Assembly: GCA_036785705.1 (NCBI GenBank)
Contig: JAWUZG010000331.1
Location: forward strand, 930,001-994,000
DNA length: 64,000 bases
Reading direction: 5' to 3'
Source: Acanthornis magna
Taxonomy: Eukaryota; Chordata; Aves; Passeriformes; Acanthizidae
The stretch's first letter is position 1. Each line of letters starts with the position of its first letter. Shown here piece after piece: positions 49,478-60,958 of the stretch. The notes under the pieces were generated by a model. That model was not told where the DNA came from. It did not search any database and saw only the letters and a list, made by a program, of their open reading frames with translations. Both the position numbers and the translations under genes were made by a program.

Positions 49478-52400
49478 TCAGCTCTCCGCAGAGCTCCAGC
49501 AGCAAAGCCAGCCACGGCCCCACGCACGAAGCCATGTCTGGCTCACCCTGCGGAGGCCATCTTGCAGCTTCCCGATGCTGGAGGTGCGAGTCCTCGCTAC
49601 CGCCTGGAGGATGTGCGATGTTTGAAGCACCAGGTTTCTGACAGTGTCGCTGGTGTCATCCTCCATGTCTTCAAGGACTGGCACAGAGAGGAAGAGAGCC
49701 ACGGTCACATCCTGGACCTGCGGGGACCCGAGGAGACCCCCCCTTGCCAGGGCCATCCCAGCCCGCTCTTGCCACGGCCACGAGGGAGCAGGGGCCAAGG
49801 GCATCAGCCCGAATGTGTTGGCCAAGAATCCCCGACGTGCCCCTGGAATCTCTGTGTGCTCTGCCCACGCCACCCCTCGTCCGCACAGGGAGCAGAGCCC
49901 TCCGCAGCCGGGCAGGGATTGCAGCTGCCCCCGCCAGCCCCTGCTGCCAGCCCGCTGCCCTCACTCACCGTCCAAGATGAGCTGCAATTCTTCCTGCTGC
50001 CCCCTCAAGCTCCGCCCGACCATCCCTGGCAACACAGAGCCTGTCACGGCGCCCAGCGGCACAGCTCCCCCCCAGCGGCGCTGCCAGCCCTGGGGCCGCA
50101 CGGCCTCCTGCGCCGGCACGGCTCAGCCCGGGCCCTTGCCGCATCGTGCCGCCCGAGGAAGGGCACGGCTGCGACAGGAGGGCGGCAGCAGCCCCGAGGG
50201 CAGGCGGGGCTCCAGAGCCCCGTGCCCGGATGGCGCTGCCGGGGCAGCAGCCGGGGCTGGGCCCGAGCTGCGGCGGCGCGGGGCGGGGAGGGAGCCCGGG
50301 CTGGCGGCTCACCGATGAACCTGATGGCCTCCTCTCGCAGGGGCTCCTGGGGGCTGTGCACGTAGGGCAGGGCCTGGCGCAGCTGCTCGGCCGCTCGGCT
50401 CCTGTCGTGTGCCAGCTGCAGAGAGAGAGGGCCCGCAGGGAAGGCTTGGCGCGGGCTCAGCCCCTCGGGCGGGCGCTCGCTGCGCCCGGCGCTGCCCTGG
50501 GGCCCCTGGGCGCACAGCCCTGAGGCGCGGCCAGCAGCCGCTGGCGCCGGCCTTTGGAGGGGCCAGAGGGCTGGCTGCTGCCCGGGGAGCCGCGGGGCAG
50601 CCCCGGCGCACGGCCCAGCTGGGCCGGGGCTCCATCGGCACCCGGCTCGGGGCCAGAGCAGCCGGGAGAAGAGCCCGCGTGGCCCCTGGGCACAGCAGCG
50701 GGCAGGGCCACAGCTGCCAGCCGCACACACTGAGCAGCGGCCACAGGGGCCTTGTCCAGGCTGCGGCTGGGGCTTCCAGGCTGTCCTTACCAGGCACTCG
50801 CCCAACTTCCACAGCTGCTTCTTCTTCAGTAGCTGCTCGAGATCCCTCCTCTTCAAGTACTGGGCCGCACTAAGCAGCGCTGCCCGAGAGGCCTGGAGAG
50901 CAGCAGAGAGCCGGAGATGGCCCCGCAGCCCAGGGCACAGGAGCCACGTCCCCGTGCCAAGGCCACGAGGAGGCTGCAGCCCGTGAGGCGCAAGGGCGGG
51001 AGGCAGCTGAGCCCCCTCGCAGGGGGACACCAGCAGCCCATGAGTCCTCACCGCTGCCACAGGCCACTTCTCGTCATGGCAGTGGAGGAAGAGTGGGAGC
51101 AGGCTCAGGCGCACTTGCGCCTTCAGGGCCTTTTCCCACTTCAGCGCTGCAGAAGTCACCAAAGCTCGAAAGAGCACCATGGAGAGCAGCCGCACCACGC
51201 TATTATCCTGTATGAAAAGAAGAAAGACTTCCGCACTGGCTGCTCCGAGCTCACCTAGGCACACACCTGAAAATGCACAGGGCGCAAAGCGTCCGGGCAG
51301 CACCCAGTGCCCGTGGCTGGGGGCGCAGAGCCTTACGTTGTCAAAGAGCGGCAGGAGCGCCTCAGCCAGCTGCAGGGCAATGGGGCTGGCTATCAGCGTG
51401 ACTTTGTCCACGACTGTATAGCCTAGTACGATGAGTGTCATTGCAACCATGCGTCCATCTGTGTCCCACAGGAGCTTGACGAGCCTTCCGGTCAGGCTCC
51501 ACATTCTTTTGATCTGTGCAGAACACAAGTCTGTGAAATGCCAGCCTGCAGCCGCAGGGCCCAGAGGCCAAAGGCCTGTCCCCAAAGCAGGCGGGCAGCT
51601 GAAGCGGGAGGCAGGAGAGCTGGGAGCAGCTGCCTCAGCTCCTGAAGCCCAGCCAAGCCCAAGCGGCTGTGTTGCCCAGCCCCACGCTGCCGGCACGGCT
51701 TCAGCCGCCGCCCCCTTCTCACCATCAAGGGGTCATCTGTGAGATTGAAGAGGGCCCTCAGCGCCAGGTGACGCTTCTGCCTGCATTCGCTCCGCAGGTG
51801 CCTTGACAGGATTTTCAGGACTCTGTTCCCACATTTTGTCAAGTTCAGGCACTGCAGGGTCTGAAAGGCACAGGGCAGTGAGAGGGGAGCCGGCTGGCAG
51901 GAGCCCAGCAGTGCACGGGGCTGGGCCCAGGCAGCAGCACCAAGGGTGTGGGCACCGTCCCAGGCAGCTGCAGCTACAAGAGGGCAGAGAGCTGGGAGGC
52001 AGCTGAGCGAGGCAGCGCTGGCCTTCAGGCTCACCTCCACAAGGAACGCCAGGGCGGGCAGATCCCAGCGTGGATCCCTCTTGCTGAGCAGCCTGAGCAG
52101 GTGGTGAGCAATGCGGGAACACAAGGATGGGGAGACACAGGACATCTCCCTGGCAGGAGGAAAAGGGCACCAAGAGCCTGAGGTGGGGGGCAAAGCTCTC
52201 CCAGGACTGACTCACAGAGGTGTGCTCTTTCCCCAGGATCCCTGCAGGGCACGTGGGCGCTTTGGGAGGCAGCTGCTTGTGGGCAGCCTCCTCTCACAGC
52301 CTTTTCCAAGCTGCTCGGCCGTCTCTCGGTGACAAGGCCCTCTGGCCCACAAGCACAGGGACTATGAGTGGCACCGCGGGCACAGGGCACAAATGCCATG

Positions 52401-55124
52401 GGCAGTGGGGAGGAGGGGACTCTGACCTGGCCAGCACACGCACAGCATAGTGCTGAGTGTCAGCACAGAGCAGTCTTTGCCAGCCACGCTTGCGTTCCAT
52501 TGCCGCCACCACATCCTCATAGTTCAGTCGGTGGAGCAGGGCCTTCAGGGTCTGCACTGCAAAGCTGTGTGCAGAGCAAAGCCCAGGTCACGCTGCGAGC
52601 ACTGGCTCGTGCCCTGGGGACATGGGAGGGACAGGAGAACTGGCATGGAGCACCTGTTGGGGTTGGTGGCAAGGTCGTGTTGCTGCTGGCATCCCTTCCA
52701 GAAGGTCTGGACCTCGTCTGGCATATCCAATGTGCTGCAGAACACTTGGAAGAGCAGATGCACAAAGAGGCGAGGGAAATAGAGCATCACTGCATTGGGG
52801 CAGATGGGCACCTGGAGGATCTTCCACACCACCAGAGTTGCCTGCAGAAGACAAAGCACCCCAAGACAGCGCTCAGTGCTGAGGTGTCCATGTGGCAGGG
52901 CCCGAGCGTGGGAGGGAGAGGCCAGGGGAGACGCTGGGGGAGCACCGGGCCTGGTGCCCCTGAACCTGCCCCTAGCACAGGTTTCTGCCCAGCACGGGAG
53001 GCACGGAGGTGCAGTGGGGGAAGGAGGATGGAGGGCTGCTGGAGAGGTGACCTGGGGGTGAGCAAAGGACAGTTGCAGAAACTCACAGCCAGGGCAAAGA
53101 CATGCGTGTTGTCCTCATCGGAGGTGCGCGTGCTGTGTTCTGGCCAGCTCCCCAGCACATCCAGGAGAGTCAGCATGGCTGGCTCGGCAGCCCTGAGCGA
53201 GCATATGATGGCCCTCCACATGCTACTAGCAGCTCTGTGGGGTCAGAGCTCTGTCTCAGGGGAGTCTCGGACACAGCCCCATGGCCTGGGCAGCTGTGGG
53301 GGCCCGGGCAGCTGTGGGGCCCGGGCTGGCCGCCAGCCCTGCCTCTGCCCACTGCCTCTGGCCGGCAGCAGCCAGGCAGCCCAGCCGTGTGGGGACAGGC
53401 CAGCGAGGGGCAGGCAGGGAGCATGGCAGCAGGCTTGGGGGCTGACATGCCAGGGCTGGCAAATGGAGGAGCCAGAGGGCCCTGCAGCTCTCTGTTTGTC
53501 AGACACCTGGGACAGGGCTCCACAGGGGGATTGGCTGGGGAGCCCTGAGCCCTCTGGGCAGGTGGGCCCTGTACCTGTCACACGATGGGGCCACACGCAG
53601 GAGAGTTATCACTGCATCAGCAGGGTATTCCTCAGTCAGATCCAGAAGTGGCCTGTACACATTGCGCTTGGGAAACTCATGGGACACGAGCCACTGGTGG
53701 ATGTACCTCACCACAGCGGGCACCTGGAGAAGGCAGAGGGAGAGCTGGAAAGCTGCCAGAGGGAGTAATGTCCCCAGCTTCCCCAGAGAAGTGCTTCCCT
53801 TGCCACCACACTGGGATGGCCTCAAAGGCTTCAAGGGACCAGCAAGCATGGCTTGGGAGGCCAAGCGATTCTTGGGAGGCTGCAGGCTGCTTACTTGCTT
53901 TGGACTGGAGACACCCTTCTCCAGAATCAAATCCAGCAGGGTAGCACCACTCTTGTATTTGAAGATGTCAGAGGGTGCTGTGACCCCAGTGCCCATGACG
54001 CTAGACTGCTCCTGCCGAATTCTCCTGATTAATATGCAAACCATCTGAAGAAGAAGGGCAAGAAGAGAGGGATGTTCCATGGAGTTCTCCAAGCGTGGTG
54101 CTCAGCTGAGCAGTGACAACAGGCCCAGCCCAGGTGGGGATGGCTGCAGGTACCTGCGCTGTTTTGCGGAAGAGGCCACGGCTGGGTTCCTGCACTTGTA
54201 TGCATTGCATGCCTGCATCTGGCAAAGAGCGAGCGCAGCCAGAGCTGAGGGGCTGCGGGAGAGGCCAGAGAACACAGCCCAGCCCTGCGCTGCCCAGGCA
54301 GGGACAGCCCCGGGATGCCCTGGGGATGGAGCACGGCTGCGGGGGGCGGCAGCCCCAGCCCCTCTTCCGTCTTGCCCATGGGCATGTCCCCAGTGGATGG
54401 GATGGGATGGGATGGGATGGGATGGGATGGGATGGGATGGGATGGGATGGGATCAGGTGGGATGGGATCGGGCGGGATGGGATGGGATGGGATGGGATGG
54501 GATGGGATGGGATGGGATGGGGCGGGATGGGGTGGGGTGGGGCCGGCCTTGCTGCAGGCAACAGCCCTGTGGCCCAGCTCTGCCACTCACCCTCCTGCAG
54601 CAGCTGGAGCTGCTCCACCTCTCCAAGCTGCTGTGCTGGGGCAGTTCCAGGGCCTTCTTCCTCCTCCTCCTCCTTCACCCAGGCCTGCTTGGGTGCACTT
54701 GGAGGTCTCTGCTCCATGTCACTGACTGGAATAAAGGCTACTTGCAGGAGAGATGCCTCGGGAAAGCTCTGGCTCACCAAGTCCTGCAGTTGTGCCTTGA
54801 AGGCACCTGCAAGAGTGAAGCCTTGGGAAGGCTGCAGGACACCAAGTCCTGCACTGGGGTCTCAAGGGCTCCTCTCACATGGGTGGGAGACTCCTTGCCA
54901 AGGATTTTGGCCAGCACCTCCCAGGGTCTGGCCTCAAAGGCACGGGCTGCTGGGACGGGAGATGCCTCGGATGAGCTGCGGGCACCACTCACCCTCCTGC
55001 AGCAGCTGGAGCTGTTCCACCTCTCCAGGCTGCTCTGCTGGGGCAGTTCCAGGGCCTTCTTCCTCTTCCTCCTTCACCCAGGCCTGCTTGGGTGCGCTTG
55101 GAGGTCTCTGCTCCATGTCACTAA
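49478..55124 (-). CDS. MROH-like (maestro HEAT-like repeat) gene, copy 2, open reading frame
   Basis: Same exon plan as copy 1: 54993-55124 and 54591-54725 (acidic exon pair), 54154-54218, 53895-54044, 53575-53723, 53087-53234, 52654-52841, 52427-52564, 52035-52149, 51723-51860, 51337-51513, 51052-51249, 50791-50892, 50313-50415, 49969-50025, 49478-49677. Every junction is GT-AG and phase-compatible, and no exon contains a stop until the TGA at 49478. The long frame from 51696 to 50044 is this gene read through introns. The protein is predicted to be an all-helical HEAT-type scaffold; its cellular role is unknown. The acidic exon here is 135 bases, one Glu codon longer than in copy 1. The 5' start is not identified. 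Confidence 0.8.
54394..54542 (+). repeat. GGGAT pentanucleotide microsatellite in MROH copy 2 intron
   Basis: About 29 units of ATGGG with interruptions (CAGGTGGG, CGGGCGGG). Nearly twice the length of the array in copy 1, showing rapid expansion or contraction since the duplication. Confidence 0.95.
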
Positions 55125-55500
55125 CTGGAATAAAGACTACTTGCAGGAGAGATAACTCGGGAAAGCTCTGGCTTACCAAGTCCTGCAGTTGTGCCTTGAA
55201 GGCACCTGCAAGAGTGAAGCCTTGGAAAGGCTGCAGGACACCAAGTCCTGCACTTTGGTCTCGAGGGCTCCTGCCACAAGGGCTGGAGACTCCTCAGCAA
55301 GAATTTTGGTCAGCAACTCCCAGGGCCTGGCCTCGAGGGCACCGGCCGCCGGGTTGGGAGATGCCTCGGGAAGGCCACAGGTCACCAAGTCCCGCAGCCT
55401 GCCCTTGAGGGCACCTGCAGAAGAGAAGCCTCGGGAAGGCCACGGGTCACCAAGTCCTGTGGTCTGGCCACGAGGTCACCTGCAGGAGAAATGCCTCGGA
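55125..55500 (-). repeat. Degenerate coding-like repeat upstream of MROH copy 2
   Basis: Same QDLVS...P.ASLLQ array as at 46116-46500, with small differences between units. Coding status unknown. Confidence 0.5.
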
Positions 55501-55983
55501 AAAGCTCCGGGTTAGCAAGGAACAAGTGTGCTGTGCGGGGGCTCCTCACAGCACCGCTCTGTCCCGTCCTGTCCCGTCGCGTGCTCCGAGCACAGTGGCG
55601 TGGTTATGTTGCTGCCAGCGCCTATGTCACAACATGTCACAAAGGGCGCTTGGACACCCTGTTCCAGTTCCATCCCATGCTGCACCATGTCACAAAGGGC
55701 CCTTGCACACACTGCCACCTGCCCTGGGGCTGCCCCCAGCCCTCCCAAAGTGGCCAGGTTGGAAGGAATCTGTTGCCCCAAGCGTCTAAGGCAGCCCGAC
55801 AGGAACCTTAGGAATGGCTCAGACAAGAAGCAAACCCTCCCCTGCTCTGCGGGCTCAGGGCAGCAGAAGGAGCCCCCACGGCTGCCGACGCAGCTGCAGC
55901 GGGAAGGGCATGGGGCCTTCCACAGAAGCTGGCACAGCCTGACTGGGACAAGTCCCGGCTGCTGCCCATCCTAAACACGGGGA

Positions 55984-57130
55984 TGTGACACAGACAGGGA
56001 ACGTGTGGGCCAAGGCACCAATGATGCTCTGACACCCGGGGCCTGGGGAGCCCTGAAATCAGCAGGTGCAGCAGAGTCCCCACCCAAGCAGACCTGCCAC
56101 CCCTGAGCCCTGGCAGTGCCAGTGCCATCTCCTGGCCCAGAGACCTGTGCCCCCGGGGGTGCTTCTCTGCCAGAGGGCAGCCAAAGCCAACATTGGTGCA
56201 TTGGTGTCTGTGCTCCTTCCTGCAGGTGGCTGTTGGCAGGAGCACCTGCAGCAAGTGGTGGCAACAGTTGGGATCTGCCAGAGGATGTTGCGCCTTCCTG
56301 GAATGATACTTTTTCATGGAAGGGATTAGCAGGAGCACAAGAACACCATCAGCTGATGAGTTTCACAGGACAGAGAGATTCCACAGAGACACTGTCAAGT
56401 TTCCTTGGGCTTTCCTGACTGTCTCTCTTCCACTCAGGAATAAAAAGAATTGGCCCAGCCTCTGGTATTCAGTGCTCCAGTTGCTGCGTGTGTGGCTGTG
56501 GCAGCTCCTGTCCAAACACAACTGGGTGCCTGCTGAGCACGGCAATGGACAGCCACAAACAGGGAGGTTCCCCAGTGAATGTCAAGGGAGTCACTTGGGG
56601 AAGTGCAGGGGGGAGGGATAACTCTGGGAGGAGAAGCTGGTCTGTGTCTCTGATGATGGTGCCAGCACCCTGAAGGAGCAGCCCAGGGAAGTGCTGGAAG
56701 CACAAGTGTCCCGCCCTTTTCTGCTGTCACAGGGACACGGGACAGGCTTGTTGCCACAGGTCCACAAGACTTGATGCAGGAAAAATGCAGGGCCATGCAC
56801 TGCTGCTAGGGAATGGCCTCCAGCAAGAGCAAAGCAGGATCCTCTAGCAGCAAAGCCTGTGCCTGTGAACCGGGCCATCTTCTCAGCAGACACCAAAGTG
56901 CTTCCCTCCAGCCCTGAACCTGCGCCACAACTGCCTGCTGTGCTTCAGCACCTGCTGCTTCTTCCTTTGTTCCAAGCAAGTCCAGGATTTCATTTCAAAG
57001 TTCGTGCACGAGTCGTCTTGAAGGTGCCTGCATGGAGGAGAGGGACGGCAGCTGCAGCCCAGGGCTCATGTCCCATCAGAGTCTCTCTCTCACGATGGCA
57101 CCAATGCCATGGCCTCAGGACGCCTGACTG
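55984..57130 (+). repeat. MROH tandem array, unit 3 (partial)
   Basis: Matches 38050-39198 and 46973-48120, but stops at GCCTGACTGTG, where an LTR begins. It holds none of the recognised MROH exons. Confidence 0.9.
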
Positions 57131-58232
57131 TGTGCCGTGGTTTGACCCTACCCAAATGCCAGGCACCTTTGACATCTGCGCTCTCCACTCTCTCCTCACG
57201 CACACACTCTCTCCTCCTCTCCTGCCACAGCTGTGCAGAGGAGAGACAAATAAAAGTTAGCACACACACACAAAGGGCTCATGAGTTGAGATAAGGAACT
57301 GGGGGAGGATGTACTGAGGGCAAAGTACGTTGAAACTTAAAAGTTGCAAAGTGATTTATTACTAACTTAACAGAGTCAGAGGTGGCAAATGAGAAGTAAA
57401 AATAACTCCTTAAGACACTGTTTTTCCACTCACTCCCTTCCCTCCTCCCCACCAGCAGCACAGGGGGACAGGGTATGGGGGTTTGGTCAGTCCATGACAG
57501 AGATTTTCTTCGGCTGCTCAGGGAGAGGAGTCCTCTATGTTGCCATGGGGTCCCTCCACGGGAGACAGTCCTCTGTGAACTTCTTTGGCGTGGGTCCAAA
57601 TCTCAGGAGCAGCAGCCTGCCTGAATCTGCTGCAACATGAGTCCCTCATCTACGGGCTGCAGAACTCTGAGGCCAGGCTGTTCCACCCCAGGAGCAAGGC
57701 CTTTCTTTCTTCTGGGACTCCCACTGGATCACAGTTTCCTCCAGGCATCCACCTGCTCTGGCGTGGGCAACTCCCCATGGGCTGTGGGTGGATCTCTGCA
57801 CCCCTCGTGGACTCTATGTGCTGCAGGGGGACAACAATCTGCTTCACCATGGTCTTCACCATGGCCGGCAGAGGGTTTTCAGCTCCGGGGCCTGGAGCAC
57901 CTCCTCCCCCAACTTCTCCACTGACCTTGGTGTCTCCATGTCATTTTCTCTCACATATTCTCTCCTCCTCCTCCTTCTCTGGCTAAAAAGAAGCACGTGC
58001 TCACATTGTTTTGATTTCTTCTTAAAAATGTTATCACAGAGGCATAACTAACATCTCTCATTGGCCCAGACTTGGCCAGCAGCATGTCCATCATCTTCAG
58101 AGCCATCAGAGATTGGCTAAGCTGGACATGGTAAGAACTTTCAGAACATTAACACAGAACACACAGGAGCCATCTTTGTGCCCACCCACCCACCCACCCT
58201 TTAGTGAAACTGGGCTAAGCAAAACCAACACA
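57131..58232 (+). mobile_element. Avian solo LTR of the TGCCGTGGTTTGAC type
   Basis: Begins TGTGCCGTGGTTTGACCC and ends AAAACCAACACA, with the internal blocks expected of this abundant bird LTR: GGTTGAGATAAGGA-like (here GAGTTGAGATAAGGAACTGG), TTTATTACTAACTTAAC, AGCACAGGGGGACAGGGTAT, CACGGGAGACAGTCCTC, CACCATGGTCTTCACCATGG and TCACATATTCTC. Flanks show no matching target duplication: the left flank is a truncated MROH unit and the right flank is segment D. Recombination at this LTR is therefore likely. Confidence 0.8.
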
Positions 58233-60551
58233 GCTGGTCTATAAAATATTGTTCTGATTCACAGAGATCGACTGAACAGTGTGACACTATTAAGAAAGCA
58301 TTCCTTTATCCCAGGGTGACCCGCCTTGCACACGACCACCTCGGCAGTTTTCTCACGAGTTTCTGGATCCTTTACACTACAACACTTCCGGAATTCCCCC
58401 CCAAAGTCCTGCCCACTCCGTACCTCCTCCACATGCACTGTCCATTGTCCAGAACCACAGCCCCTTTTGGGGGTCAGTTCCATGTGGTGGCTCTTCACGC
58501 GTGCCCAGGTCACACGTGCTGACTTAAGGCTCTCTTATCTTATTGCTGTGAGGCCCTGGCATTCCTCTTTAGTTAGGCACTGTCCTAACTTCCTCTTATT
58601 TCCTTCATTTAGTGTTCTGGGGAGTGCAGGTCCTTGTAACTGGACCATGGGTGTGCAGTTTTCATTGATCTTCCCAGTCCCTGGTTCTCTTTGTCCTCAA
58701 GCACTTTCCTGTTACAGACTAACAGGTAAGCAACTGAGCAAAAAGTTAAACTTACAGCTATGTAGTTACAGAGTTTAAACAGAACTACAAAATTCAGCAA
58801 AATAACAAATTCTTTATATAGCTCCTTTCAAAATTTTAGATTTGAAATAAGAGGATGAGGTACGTGGCAAAATTTAAAGCAACAGGGAAGGATCCACAGT
58901 CCCAGCCTTGGATCCAGCGCCATCTCAGCTGCTGTGAGCTCCAGGGCCATGGGATGTGTCAGTATCACACCTGTGTCACAGCCTTTACCTGCTCTGGTCC
59001 CTCTCACAGGTGGGGTTTTCAGGGTGCCCAGGGGCTTGGCAGCCACTTTGGGGCTGGACCAGAGGCTGCAGCAGCTGAGGGTGGGGCAGTGACTGCCCCA
59101 CCTACACAGAACTTGCCCTGTCCCCCCCAAACACACACTCCAGATGTTTGGGGCCATCCATCATTTCTCTGCTCTCCAGCACTGAGGCAACAGACTCTGG
59201 GTACAGCTCAGAGCTCGTGCCCAGGGCAACCACCCCAGCAACAGAGCTCCATGGAGCTCCTCTCATGAACCCCCAAGAACTGGGGAGTACCCCAAAACTG
59301 CCTCCAAAATGTGGGTTGCCCCAAAACCCCTTCAGGAATGTGGAATACCCAAAAACTCACTCAGGAACAAGTTCCCCCTCCCTCCATCATTGCCAGCCTT
59401 TGGCTGTCTCATTCCAGACCCTGCCCCACTCTCCCAATCCACATCCCAACCCATCCCACCCCTCTTGGACTTCAAGGACCCCTTCCCAAACCCTATTTCC
59501 CCCATTCCACCCCTCCCAAACCCCCTTGTGAGAAATGAGTGAATGATAAATGCTGGTTTTCGCATATATGAATTTAACATTTACAAGTGATAATGTACTG
59601 TGTAAAAAATAGTGTTAAGATAAAATATAGTTAAGTAGAAACAAGGTTAGGGTGGATTTTAACTTCGTAATATTTGTAATATGTTAGAAAATGTGGTAAT
59701 AAATACGTGGTAATAAATGTCTTTAAAGTTGAAAAACCACAGAGCCGGGGATCAAGACATGTTAAAGAAACAAAGAAGATAACCACAGGCATCCCAGGAA
59801 GTCTGTTCTCTTGACTCACACCTCCCAAAGGAACTGCCACCTACAAATTAAGTTGGAACTGAGGAAACACACACGGGAGGATTTCTGTCTTCAGTTCTGA
59901 GGCAATCCAGAGGGTCCGAGACTCCAAGACAGGCGCTATGCTAGCAGAAGGGGGCAAGGATTGGAGCAGGGGAGTTGGGTGAAGTGTAAATTTCCTTCTA
60001 GGCTTAATGAATATGTAACGACTAAAGAAAGTACTTAAGTTCACAGTAAAATGAATGGATTGCGCCTCTGGCAAAATTGCTAAGAGTCCAGCTGATTTTG
60101 TCTTTGCTCTATCAATAAATGTTCAATATGATGTTGCTAAAATTTGAGCTTGTGAATTCATTCATAGTACCATCCCAACCATCCTGCCCCACCCCATGCC
60201 CATCTCACCCCTCCTGATCTGCATCCCACTTCACCACATCCCCTTCCAACCCCATTCCACCCTCAGGGGCTGTGGAATCCAGGAATTTTGGGCTGGCATT
60301 GAGTAGGTTTCAGTGGCACTGAGTGGTTTTGAGGTGACAGATTGATCCCTCTTGTATTTAAGAGTGCAAAGCAATGGAGAAAACTACACCAAATATCCCA
60401 AAGCCCAGAAATACTCCCAAATATTTCTCTGAATCCCAAATTCTCCCCAAACACTAGTAAAGAGAGAGGCTTTAGATGTCTTTGATCAATTTGTTAATTT
60501 TTATTGCAGTTTTGTGTGTTTTGAATAAATGAAAGAGAATCAAAAGAAAAT

Positions 60552-60958
60552 TCAGGCAAAAAAAAAAAAAAAAAAAACGATCACCAGCCAGGTGCCTTCC
60601 CAATGTGGGTCCTCCGATAAATGATGAAGTTGGAGCAGAGGATGAAGCTCTTCCCACACTCGGGACACTCGCAGGGCCTCTCCCCGGTGTGGATCCTCTG
60701 GTGGCAGATCAGGCTGGAGCTGTGGCTGAAGCTCATCGCACATTGCCCACACTCGCAGGGCCTCTCCCCGCTCTGAGCCCTCAGGCACCGCGGCGGTTCC
60801 GGGGCTTGTTCCCAACAGCTCCGCTCAGCCCTCACGCACCGCGCTGGGGCCGCCAAGCACTTTTCAGCCCCGGCCGCCCCCACGGGCCGGGCCCCGAGGG
60901 TCCCGCTGCCGCCGCCTCGGCCCCACAGAGCCCAGGAACCCCGGAAAATCGCTCCCAT
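60552..60958 (-). pseudogene. Truncated C2H2 zinc-finger gene in second segment D
   Basis: Counterpart of 28867-29240. Finger 1 ([19 protein letters not shown]) is unchanged. The next finger is a hybrid: [10 protein letters not shown] from finger 2 joined to ILCSNFIIYRRTH, the kind of sequence found in the vestigial last finger of the ZNF copies. One finger repeat has been deleted, with its stop codon, and the frame now runs on to GKAPGW. A poly(A) tract follows downstream. Confidence 0.7.
60558..60577 (+). repeat. Poly(A) tract
   Basis: Twenty consecutive A in the second segment D where the first copy has a short mixed sequence (GGCCAAACTAAAAGG). Possibly slippage or a retroposed tail. Confidence 0.9.

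Larger units (their letters stand above)
46973..55983 (+). repeat. MROH tandem array, unit 2 (about 9.0 kb)
   Basis: Second complete unit of the array, offset by 8922-8924 bases from unit 1 through most of the gene. It is longer than unit 1 mainly because of an expanded pentanucleotide array in one intron. Confidence 0.9.

Noticed and set aside
54113..55408. Plus-strand frame of 431 codons with a long GWDGM-type repeat
   Set aside because: The repeat is the translated ATGGG microsatellite, and the rest is antisense to MROH exons.
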